This document shows positions 1-12,600 of a stretch of 64,000 nucleotides of DNA, piece after piece. The position numbers and the translations under genes were made by a program. Source of the DNA: Phoronis australis. Taxonomy: Eukaryota; Phoronida; Phoronidae. The notes below the pieces were generated by a model, which saw only the letters and a list, made by a program, of their open reading frames with translations, had not been told where the DNA came from and searched no databases. Every line of letters starts with the position of its first letter. Positions within the stretch are counted from its first letter, which is position 1. The DNA is taken from the NCBI GenBank assembly GCA_002633005.1, contig NMRA01000004.1, positions 1,659,144-1,723,143 on the forward strand. Reading direction: 5' to 3'.

Positions 1-468
1 GGTTTGCTTAGCACATGTAGTTATGAGCACATCACAGTTTTTTACAGAAAGAGACCGAAGGTAATATGATTAAAATCACCCCGCAATAGCGAGTGCCGAA
101 TGTTGTGATTTATTTTGCGATCCTCGAAAAAATCGAGCCCTAGCGTAGGACAAGTTAACACTTTTTTGTGTTTAATGTTGTCGGAAGGGATGGGTGTTAT
201 TTTTGGCTTATCTTATACATTACGCAACTTTTTACCTGCTGACATAACTCTAAATATAACTTTAACTAGGTCCAACCAAGGATCTAACTTTGAATCACAG
301 GTAACAACTGTGGTGCACGAGAAAAACAGAGGAGAATACATGTATTTTGGTGACAAAAGAACGCTGTCAAACGCTTGTCCTGTCGTAGTACCTCACATAG
401 TTCACCGTTCTCCAATTGTAATAACTTTATTGTCTTTCATATAATCTTACAACGTTCCGCACTCTTAC

Positions 469-607
469 CAGGGGGTTTCTGAACGTCATTAGAAAATATC
501 CAATCTGCAGCCTTTTGCGCGTCGGGTCCGGTAAGATAGAACTTGCCAAAGTTCGACATGTTGAATACGGCGACATTGTTGCGACACGTCAGGCATTCCT
601 CCCCGAT
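469..607 (-). CDS. Gene B exon 13 (last in window)
   Basis: [20 protein letters not shown] then [14 protein letters not shown]. 139 bp, phases 0 to 1. Asn replaces Tyr in the usual MSYFGK. The 468 bases beyond it contain no further exon that I can see. Confidence 0.9.
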
Positions 608-3600
608 CTGGAAGTGAGCGTCGTCGGCGATACACAAAAGAGCAAGAAAATCGCATTGGCTCGCAATATGTAACAGCTTTAATTTGATGTTTAAAGTGAA
701 AACGAAACATTTTGACTGACAATAATGTGAACATGGCACCAGTGAATACCAGGAGCAATGTTTGTTTGGATTCAAGTTCAAGAAAAAATAATATCGGGAT
801 GCCATTGTTTGGAACATCTGCATGGCTCCACTTCAGAAGGTTCGGTTCAAGATTTCTTGTTAGAACTCTTGTGTTATGTACGTGAGAATTTATGAATGAG
901 GAGACCAAGAGGCGTCACGGCAAGAAACGTGTATTTTATAATACCGAATTACTTGAGAAATTACGACAATCTGTTATAACACTGGATCTACAGCGCCATC
1001 TATATTTAAATGAACAAATGAAGAACAGGCACGCAGCAAACTTTTTAATTAGTGAACTTCGGCATTAGTGTGTTTGATTAAGGGACTATACAGTTTGATT
1101 TTCATCTGCAGACTAAATTGTTCGTTGTGTATTCCATTGTTGTATAAGTGGAAAATAATACAGAAACCTAACATTTGCCACAGTCCTCTAACTCTTTAAT
1201 GGCAAAACAAGATGTCATTGATCCTGAAGTTAATCACAGTGCCATCTTTTTCAAAAAGAAATACACTTCGGTCATATATGCGTCATTAAAGACAAAACCG
1301 ATACTATAAACGGTAGTTTTTAACCCATTTGGCATAGAATATAGTCGACAAGTGAATTTTTCTTTTGTCAAATTTCTCCACAAAATGTAAAGAGTAAAGA
1401 CATCGTAGTCTTATTACCACATAAGCGTGGTCTGTAGTGTGTAGATGTCAAAAAACAACATTTAGTTAAAGTTTTCATTTTCGCACCAATGAAACTAGCC
1501 TTTGAAAAATGGAAAATGATCAATTGGCAACTATTTTTGTGCAAAATACGTGGAGAATTGCCATAACTAGCGGTAACCGACCATCGTGTAGGTTTGTGTA
1601 ATCGTTCTAGTTGGCCCAGGCAAAGCCGGATAACATCTCTTTCAAACTGCCATTTAATGACAACACAATGGCTCAGGCTCAAAAACATTTCCACCTGTTT
1701 GTTACCAGGCTATTAACGTCTGCTTGCACCCGAGGGTGATACATGTAGCTAAAGTTTCATTGTATTTTTTAATTCAGCAAGTCAACGTTCACCCAGTTCA
1801 TTGATTACTTCGAAAACAGTTTAAATGAAGATTTTGACATGACTTGGCTGTGGCTGCGTGGAACTTAAAACGGCAAAACATCGTCCAGGTATAGCACAGG
1901 ATATGATGAAACTCACCACGTCGTGATGTGCAGGAAAACTGAATGTGCAATCATTCTTCAGCAGATCATAGTAGGTGTTATTTTGATTGACAGGATGGCC
2001 ATAAGCTCCGTACCAGTCATATGGAGGAGGCTGGAAAGATTTGATAAAATTATAGAATTGATCTCTAAGCCATCTCTGGTCTTAGTAAAATAGTTCAACG
2101 TTTTTAACTGAACTGTGAAAATGGCGAATGCTAGTTGATACGTAACGGCATACTTTCACAAAGGAATGACGACTTAGCCCGTCATTCTTAGGGTCTTCAC
2201 ACTCTAAAAGTAACAGTATGCCGACATACATTAATAAAGACTCGTTTTACATAGTTAAAGGTTCTCGACATGCCAACCATCACGTAGTTAAGTGTCGTTA
2301 TGTCCGCACTTTATGACCGCCATGTGCGGAACTGGTCATCAGGCCCACGCCCATGCCAGACGCAATCGATTTAAGTTGGACGCTCCCGGATTACGCTGTG
2401 ACATCTCGTGGTGTGACCCACAATGCTGCACCATCCTTCAAGCAGTTCTTTAGCCATGTTTTCAAGCCATTTGATTTTCCCATGTTATTTGTTGATGCAT
2501 TGCTTTTTCAAGTTTGCCCTCGACTGCATTATCTATATTCGACCTTCCAGTGCCAGCAATGTTTTATTGTTGTGCTGTAGGTTGCAATTCCTACTGCAGA
2601 AAGTTGGACAAACTTGAGAAGTATCTGCAGACGCCATACTTTCTTACATGATTCCTAGAATCAGTCCGACATTTCTAAAACGAGGACAATGTAACAACAC
2701 GTTTCCCCACCTCCTCGACAAGAGATTTCTGGCCCAGACCTTAGGTTACCGTTTTCTTATATCGAGCTTTCATTGCCACCACTCAGGGTAGCACCACTTA
2801 CCTTGATCGATCCTTTGTCCGAGAACCAACCAGGCCTCTCCCAGCCCTGTCGTTCTTGGTAGTGGCAACCAGCAGATGCCAGCTCCTGATAAACACAAAT
2901 TGAGCGCAAACAGGTCAATGTGAGTACATTTTAGTGCGAGTATTACGTGTAAATATGAGGATTTGCACGAGTGGTAAAAAATCGACATACTTTAAATTCA
3001 TAGAAAGCAACATGAGATTTGAGAAACGCAAACTATAGGAATCAAAAACAAACTGCAGATTAAGCAAAAAGCACTCATGACACACTTTAGCTTTTTAAAC
3101 GAGAAACTCATGGGATACGACTTATGAGTATTGTGAACAGATGGTGATAGGGGCGGATGGAGTCAGTGGGGTCTGACTTAGTTCTGGGTTGCACGAACAG
3201 TCAAAAATCATTACAAGCGATGTAAAGAACCATGCCATACCGGTTAAAAAAACCATTTTATCAAAATATTCCGCGCTTATAAAATAAAATATTGAAATCA
3301 AGCACTGATACGGACTTTTAACGGAAGATTTCATCTAAAATATTTGGTAAGCAACTGACAATCTAGTTCACAATTAAACAGAGATGAGCTTGGCTCAGCT
3401 GTAAGTGGGTTACGAATGGAGATGAGGCTTACATCCCTCACGCCAGACATGTACATGTACCTCGTAAAGTGGGTCCAGTCTCATGTTACGACTAGCTAAA
3501 GGTTCGTCATGAGCAAAAACCGTTGAGTACTTTTTGGCGTAAGCTTCATGGGAGCGCTGCCGAAGCCAACCCTCGTTGCCAGTTTGTTTTTCACTAAAGC

Positions 3601-6600
3601 GCCTGACAAAACAAGAAGAATGCATTCGTAGGAAACGTCAACATCATTAGTATTTTAGCATTTCCGGCCCTGCTGGGCCACGATGCCACACTAAATAATG
3701 TCACTGGTTATCTATGAACTGACAATCAAAATTATTCAATTGAATTTTTTAACATTATGATGTAGATGTTAGAAAAGCGATACTGCAGTTTGATTAGAAA
3801 AGAAAACTTAATTGGCAATAAATGAAACACACAAATCTGTTTCAACAGTTGGCAATACATTCGGATATCAGTTTGCGTTGATATAAACAAGACGTAGAAC
3901 ACTTCATATGAGGAACAAGAAGTATTTGAAATTGTTAAGTGCAAATGCCAAATTGGGTGGTGTACGTACTCGGCGACTAATCGGGAACGTGCATCTTGTT
4001 GTAAATTAAAGAAAATAGCCGGAGGCAAAAATCTCACGGTCGTGTTGGTTCGAATTGTTTTCCTGGGTCATAGTGAAATTAAAAGAAATCATTGTGTCAA
4101 TGTCATCGACTGGTCGCTGGTTTCAGTCACCATAGTCATCGGAGCTCTGGCATCAAAACGGCACAAAATATCACGCACAAATTAGGTCGAAGAAATCTTA
4201 CGTATCCCCAAAGCGTACAATTTCTGGCGGTTTTGAGGTGTTCAGTTGTTTTGTTATACGATTCTTACATGAATATAACGGAAACAAGACAATTTTTTAA
4301 TAATTACAGCTTACTCCACCTGCTCGACAATGACGAAGCATACTGCGTCACCTCCGTTTTCGTATTTATCGTCTCAAAATGCCTTTTGTACCAAGTTAAA
4401 TGTTATGTGCCAACTTAAAAAAGGTGTTTAAAATTGGTAAAAAGTGTCGTTTATGTTTGTCCCCATGCAATACTGCGAAGTTTACGGCAACTTTACCTGA
4501 TATCGTAACCATACATATCGAGAGACGGTCGGCCGTGCACCACCCACTCCGCCAGCTGCTGCCCACAACCGCCACCTATCAGTAAACGTATTCCATTCTC
4601 ATACATTGTATTTGTATGGCCATCCTTTCGTGTTTGGACATTAACTAAAACAATTGCGATTCTAAGTCAATTTCCACACGATTGCAATTCTGGATATGGA
4701 AACTTTACAGCCAAAATTGGCAGCCAAACCACACGAAGCTGTTTTATGGCAAGTGGCGTCGTATGGAGATCGCAAGGCATTGTTTAACTTGCGACATGCG
4801 ACTGGTTATCACCCACGGGACGAAACCATTGTTTTCCTTCGTTTCTTCTTTGTGGGATAAAACAATTCAGGTCGCATGGACATCGTACCTAGGACACACA
4901 TGACCCGGTTACCGATAAGTACTTTTCATTATCTTTATTTATAACAAGTGCAAAATGGAAGCACCTTTCTTCTGATCTCTGTGCGACAAGCTTGCGACCA
5001 GCTAGTGACCAGCTTGCGACCAGCTTGGGACCTAGTTCCCCATGCTTGGGCAAAAATGAAGAGATTAGCTACGTGCCTTGGGACCAGGACCATTCTCCAC
5101 AAGTTCGCTATTTAACTGTTGTAGTGGCATGAACAAGGTTTCGATATCCCAGAGATTTAGTTACATAATGTCATAGGGTTTCGATATCCCAGAGAAATAC
5201 TTACATAATGTCATACCGGAGCTACTAAAACCGCAGCCGAGATAAAAGCCTCTCACTTCAGGGGACTCGCCTAACAAAGGCTTATGGTCTGGAGTAAATG
5301 ATTCTGGAATGGCCAAACATATCATAATTAGGTAAAGACAAGTGTTTTGCAAACTTGTATTTTTCATCTGAATCTTCGTTCTGTTTTGTGAAGCAGTTAC
5401 ATTTTCTTTGTTTCAAATTCTCTGTGCAGGATGTATCCTAATATTCATACTTGCAGTAGCCTCACAGCAGTAGCGTGCAGAGTATTAGCGACGCAAGGAG
5501 TGATTTTTATTGGATACCCCTCTCTCTACACAAAATGCGAAACATAGAATAGAAACTTTGTTCAATTTAACTACAACCGAATCAGTCACAATTTCAAAAA
5601 GTTTATTCCTAGACTATATAGTGATTGGAAGCCCTCCTCCCTATGCGGATGCCCGGGGCGGTCGCCCCGTGCCCCCCCCCCCCCCGCGTCTGCACACTAT
5701 TGCCTTCATAAAGCAAAATTCAGGCATTTCATTTAGTCTTATTTGTATCGAAATTCCATGAGAAAATTAGCAGACATACGGACATTATTCTGCCTATACG
5801 GGACTGAATGTCACCCACCATTGGTACATGTACATCCCCTTCGTTTTAAGGCGAGATTTATACTTCAGTGTTATCAAATAATAACCCTGTTTATCGTTCT
5901 TAGAAGATCTGAATTAAGAATGTACCAGGTCCGCAAACAGTTGACTTGATTCCACTTTCCCCTACGGCAGGCACTCTGTTGACAGCGCCATCTATGTGGA
6001 CACTAAACACGTCCCAGTCAAGGTCGAACAAAGAAAAGGCAAAATCCTTCTTCACCTATTGGCGAGAAAGGTTTCATAATGTACTTTCGTTTAACTGTGT
6101 AACATTTCAAAAACTAGGTTAGTCATAGAACACGTTTTCAACCTCATCGAAAAGGAGAGTTCCATTCGGGATGTTGCCATTAAAGCCTAACTTCAACGGA
6201 ATTTTGTTACTTTAGATGTATTAGGCTAACCAGATAGTCCTAGAAAAGACTTCGTAAAATAAGAAAACGCGACTTCAATCACGCAAGTGTAAGCCCGTCA
6301 AATGATACGTGAAGCTGCCTTTTCGTGCCACGTTGCCTCACCGTGAGATCCCACCACAAACAGCAAATGTTTGTATTAAATAGGGGTCTGAATAGAACAT
6401 CATTGCGTGCGGGTGTTGTTCGCAGCTCAGTGTTTCAATTAAAATTTGATTCTCGTGGTGACGTAGACAAAAGCGAGCCAATACGTCTAACAGTTCGGTC
6501 GGTACATTTGGCAATTTATGGCACTAGTGGGTTCAGAGCGATGCTCTTAACATACTGTAAGAACCAATTTTACATGTGATACCGTTGAAGACAGACTTTA

Positions 6601-9600
6601 AGGTTATGATTAGCCCTGGACAAATATCCAAGAGTGGCTAATGTCGGAACATTACGTACCGCAGAAATGGCGGATTCTGAAACAATATCAATTCATTCTT
6701 GCAAAAGATGCTATAAAAATTAACATTTCATGGTTTTCGTGGAAAATTAAATGTAACACAGGACAAATAAGAAAAGCTTTGAAAATTTAGAAAACGGTGA
6801 CAGTGTTTTTAAGGCTCAATTTAAAATGAAAACCAAAAGAAAAACTTGGTTACTGGTATCCATCAGTGAACGGTTCACTTACATCATCCCAGAATACTGG
6901 ATTGGGTTCGTATCCACCAACCGCCAAGGCGTCCCCCTGAAGCTTGAGATAGACTGAGGCATCTTGGTCCCGTAAATTTGGCATATTCTGAATTCCTTTT
7001 ATTTTCTCGGTCACAACATACGCGTGCTTCATAGCCACCAGGGGCGTTTTTACTCCAGCCATCTCACCAAGTTGAGGTGCCCAAACGCCTAGATCATTGG
7101 ATCAGTAACAAAAACTAAATAAAATTCATAACAAATCAAGATAACAGTTACCGACTATACAGAAATTGGCCATCTGTACATAGCCAGTTTATGGAAATCG
7201 AATCTAATAAAAATATTTGTGCGACTGACAGCTTCGTATTTAGGAAATAAACGTGTAAAGATAGGTTTAAGAGTGTAATATGTTTCCTCATAATGTCATG
7301 GATGTTAAGAGTTGGGAACCATGCATTCTAAAACAGATTCAAGATTGTTGTTGATGGCTTCTGAATGCTGTTAAGTTGATAGAGAGGGGTTCTGTGAGTG
7401 TACATGTACAGTGCATAGATGATCGTTATCCGAATAATTTGGCAGCAGCCCCTCTTGAAGACAAAATTTACTAAACGAACGACATTACAGCGATTGAGCG
7501 AGTATGTAGTACGAAAATTGTCAATTGACAACAATTTTGTGTGCTATAAATTCTGTCTTCCAGATGGATGATTGTCTGGAAAGGCGGCGAGCATGTCAGG
7601 CCATTCATGAAAGTTAAGTTGGCCATGAACAAAACTTTTGCGACCTTCGGTGACCATTGCTAAAATAATCAGACCAGTGTTTTCTACGGTAACATATTGG
7701 ATACGACACACGAAGCTATCGAAAATCAATATTCAGTTCCAATAATGTAGTACTTTTCACATTTTGTGATATTTTTGATTCTATACTACATCAAAAGCTT
7801 TTGTAAGATCAAGAAAGATAGTGAAGGGAATTTTGGTGATGAACATGTGAATATACATGGAGTTCAAGTGAAGCCAGTTGAGTGACATTTACTTCTGAAA
7901 CCATTTGATGTTTGTCATTTAAGAGATTTGAAGGTTGGTTCTGAACATTTTTCTAGAATTTTAGAGATAGAGATAAAGATACATGTCTGTAGTCAAGTAG
8001 TTCAGTTGTTTATAAACAGGGACAGCATCTGCAATATTCAAGTCTAGAAAAACGTTGGTATGTGAACATTATTCGATGATGATGTTGAGAGGGTTGATTA
8101 CAGGTTAGCAAAGGAAGACGACCTTTCAAGGTCTTGCTGAAAATAACATTATTTGATTCGGAAAGGGATGTGGCGATTTGGGAGAGATGACAGTTGAATA
8201 AATTTGAAATTTCCGATAAGTCATAAATTTTAGTGTCGCCTGCACGAACGACATGTCGGGAGTATCATCATCTTTCCCTCTCACTTGCGTCCGATCATGT
8301 GTATTACACATATCCTACATTACTCTTTCAAATGAGCCATAAAAATTATTTTGCTTGACGGAGTATGTAGTAGTTCTTTTGAGCATTTCGTTGTAGTTTG
8401 AGGTTATAGATACAGGTGCCACATGATTGTGCGTTGCGTGAAGTTTCCTTGTCTCTAAGCCAAACCATGGCAAAAATGAATCTCTTCTTTTTTAAATGAG
8501 GTTAGTCAAGGTTTCTTAGCATGACGCAATTATGCCTGGGTTCCCCGCCTGCATTCACTTCTGACCGAAATTCTGTAAAACGGCGCAGTGACGCAAGTGA
8601 TTGGGAAACCACGAGGTTTGTTTCCGGTGTGTAAGAGTAGTTTTGAAAGGAACGTAGGGCGCTTGAGATGTGATTGGAGGAATGGAATTAGGACGGCAGT
8701 CTCAAAGTTGGGAAAAAAGAATGCCAGATCGATTTCGAAGGTTTGAACATGTTGCGGATTTAAGAAATTACAGTATTCGTTAGTGCAGCTGCGGTGTAGG
8801 TGAAAGGCATAAGGTTATGGAAGGTTTTAAATTGGAGTTTGACATGAAATTCAAGAATAAGTGAAATTTTCATGAAAATGAGTAAGTTCTTGAACGTTTA
8901 TTGGGTATCGAGAACGTGTTTTCAACATTTTCTGGGTTTTACCTACCGGCGCAATTGATAACTTTGTTTGTCTGAACTTTTCCTTTAGAGGTCTCTACAG
9001 ACATCACCCTCTTCACTCCAAAGTCATCTTCGGACACATTTACCTCAGTGACGTAGCTGCCTGTGATAATCTGTGAAAGAGACAACAAATATCGTTGGCC
9101 AAATGGTTGAACGTTACGCACGTAAATTACGTGCGTAAATACATTCTTCTTAGTGGCGTGAATTAACACGTAGATTTACTGAACCGATATTTACGATTCT
9201 AGTACTACTAGATTTTAAATGGCTTATTCCCTGCTTATTCTTGAAAATATGTAATTTTAAGAATATGTTTCTCAAACTGTTGCAAAATTGACTAAGCGAT
9301 TTGGTAATAAGTCGCATCTTGAGTTTAAAACTAGCATGAGTAAAACTTCCCCCATGGAAACAATCACTGAGGCGACACCAGTGTTAACGTAGCCAACCGG
9401 AGACCTACATGTAAGTACATCGTAAAGTAACTTCCTGCCACTCACTCCAACGGGGGATTCTTTGATCTTGCCCGGGTTGTTACCGGATAACTCAGTCTTA
9501 TGAAGAGTTCAACGCCACATATAGCATTTTTTGATTAGTTTGATTATTTTGTTTCACAAGGCAACCTCAACTACATGTATCGTCAACACGTGAGCCTCCC

Positions 9601-12600
9601 GAAAGTTTTAGGTGGTCCACGGTACTTTTCTAGTAATCTGTTCTCGATAACTACATCGGTGTGGCAACACCCCTCCAATCCCCCATTTCTAGCGAGAGTC
9701 GCCTAAGTTATACCTTTGCTCCGGCGTGTTCCGCAGCACGTGCCAGGGCCGTGCAGTATCCCGCCGGATCAATGGTACCATCTCCAGGACTGTACAGAAC
9801 TCCGTATAAATCGCTCGTGTTCATCAGTGGGTAAATTTTCTTCGTTTCCTCCGGCGACAGGACGTGCGACTCAATACCAAAATATTTTCCGAGCTGAAAG
9901 ATAATGCAAATAATATTGAAAACAAATACAAGTGAAAATAGCAATAATATTAATGGTAATGGTAGCAAAAAACAACAATAATAACATTAATGTTAGTAAC
10001 AATAAAAATTGAAACTACACCAAAAGAGTGTTATTTCACCCAGGGTGAGCAAACAAGACTGGAAATAACTATAGACGCATGAATCTGATCAATCACGTGA
10101 CACTATCCACAAACTGGGGATCGAACTCTTGTACTCGGCCGTCTACCAAACTGTACAAGAAGTGCCACTTCTGACGTAACTGATTACAGATGACCACTCT
10201 GAAAACATGGTTTCAACAGGCATATATATGCTCCTAGACCACATTACAGATTCAATTGACTCACAGAAGATACTTTGGTGCTGGAGCCTTCTGGCTATGC
10301 TTGTTAATTATAAGGTTTGGCAACTCTCTTACGTTTTAACATACGAAACATAATTTGCGAAAAGAAACAAAGACTTTCTGTCACTTCGTCTTTAAACATG
10401 TCTCCCCAACTTTCGTCAAAAAAATACATTGTTGCTAGCCAGTAAAATCGAGGCCTTTCTGACACCCTGTACGAACTCACCGTCATCATTCGCTTGTATT
10501 CTTCCAGTCTCTCCTTATTGGACGCGATGAACATGGCGCCATTTTCGATCCACCCTGTATTAACCCCAGTCTCGGCCTCCAAACTTTTCATTAGGTCACG
10601 ACTGCGAGCCGTCACTTGAATATCTGTGTCGTCAGGACGGAACCGCCACACTAAACCTGTTGATGACAGCAGGTCTTGTCAAGAAGATGGAACACAATGG
10701 GAAATGTTTGAACCTTTTCTTATTGTTGCACTTCGTTTTCCCTGCTTAAGCATTGAGAATGGGTTAGTTAAGGTTGGGTAGGACCTTATCTACAAGACTG
10801 TGAATTTAACCAAATATCTGCAAAACTATAGAGTCAAATTGGTAAAGTATGTATTCTGTAAACGCAGAAAAAATCAAGAAATTTGTTTTTGACTATGTAT
10901 CAGTCTGCCAGTATTTCACTCCCGTGACCATGTAAACTATCCTTCTAGTAAAATATGGAAAAATAAGGGTACATTCATATCAAAACAATGGTATCGATAA
11001 CATGGCTAAATTTCGCTCGAGATGAAATATTAAAAACTAATACAGTTTTCAAAATTATCTTTTCGTTTCCATGTATGCAACTTTTGTTTTTTTCTCAGAA
11101 AAGCTGTACAATGAAAGTCCTATTTTATAGTTCTTCATACGAAAGTATGACCAGACATTTTTGCTATACGATGCGACAAAGTTAGACAAATTCGTGCATT
11201 TTTATGGTTCAATATAACGTTAAGCCCGACGTAAAATTGTACGTGAATGTCCCTCCCCATTATAGTACTGGTCGGGGTATCCTGTGTTTGGAATGGAAGG
11301 GGTAACATTTTGGAAAGGGGCACATTTTGGAAGGGGTCACATTTTGAAAGGCTTCGGTGGTTTCTGAAGCATTATGTTCCCGCTGTCATTGGTCGTCATA
11401 CTCTTCACGAATATGAAAATGTGCAGTGCTGTCTTGATAAGGAAATTTCCACCCAATGTTGTCGGAGCCACTTGCCTAACTTTTACAGTTTTTCAGACAA
11501 ATAAACAGAAAGAACGGCAGTTTTAACTCCGAAATCAATCATCCAATGACTCGACACAACTTTTAGAAAATGTCCCATTCCGCGTTTTGAATCAACCCAT
11601 TAAGTTATCTTATATAAACCAAAAGATAACAAAGCACACCGTGTTTAGTCTTTCAAAATCTCTAACGCCAATGCACATACTTATGTTCTTTTTGAAATAT
11701 TTTCCCCTGAATTTTTTTTCAAATCAGGCCATCACAATATTCAGTCTCTAGGCAGGCTCGTTTATGGATGTCAAAACGCCGGTTACACAATTTCCGCACC
11801 AGATCACAATAAAATCAAACCAACGTGCGTTGAAAATACCACCGGCACATGTAAATTTAGTATCGTAGCTATTTCCTGGAAACTGGTCAACAGATGGCAG
11901 AAATGCATATGAGTAACTGTGTCAGGTTGCCACATGATTACTATAATTGCAGACCTCAAATACTCGTGTGAGAACCCCGTTGAGGGCCTATCATGTGACT
12001 CATTATCACCGCTCGTTCTTTCTGGAATCGGTGTTTTGTTTGTACCCAGTTTATGTGTTGTTTATCGTACTGTTGTTCAATTTGTGTAGTGCAAAGTAAA
12101 CATTTGTGAGATGATGTTATCGCTGTTTGTTAAAAGTACTGCCAAAACTCCTGCCAGTAATTTTAGAGTACTTAATCTATGACAACACTTGAGCAATAAT
12201 CCTGGGATTGTCAAAGTTCAGATAATAGCGTCTAATCATCGAACAGGTGCTTGAATGATAAACTGTTCATCTCCACTTACAAACAAGAGCAACGCGGAGC
12301 GTTGAAATGTGACCACCACAGCACCGCAAACGGTGTGTTTTATGGTATTTTAGTACCACAAAAATAGCCATTAGATGGCGCATACATGTAATGCATCAAA
12401 CCCGTCCGAAATGAGAAGCAAGCGCCGTCTCTGTAATACACAACTATTTGTCCAATTTCATGAAAATAAGCCAAGGAACTCCTAACACTAAAATGTAAAC
12501 TAGGGTTAACAGCGATAGTCTGATTGGTCGAAAATTGCCATCTGTTTTCAGGTTTATAGGAGCCCGTCTGACAAATTTCGCACAGATCCTTCAAAGGGTT

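Noticed and set aside
489-908. 139-codon minus-strand frame overlapping exon 13 of gene B
   Set aside because: Wrong frame relative to the exon that matches SARDH.
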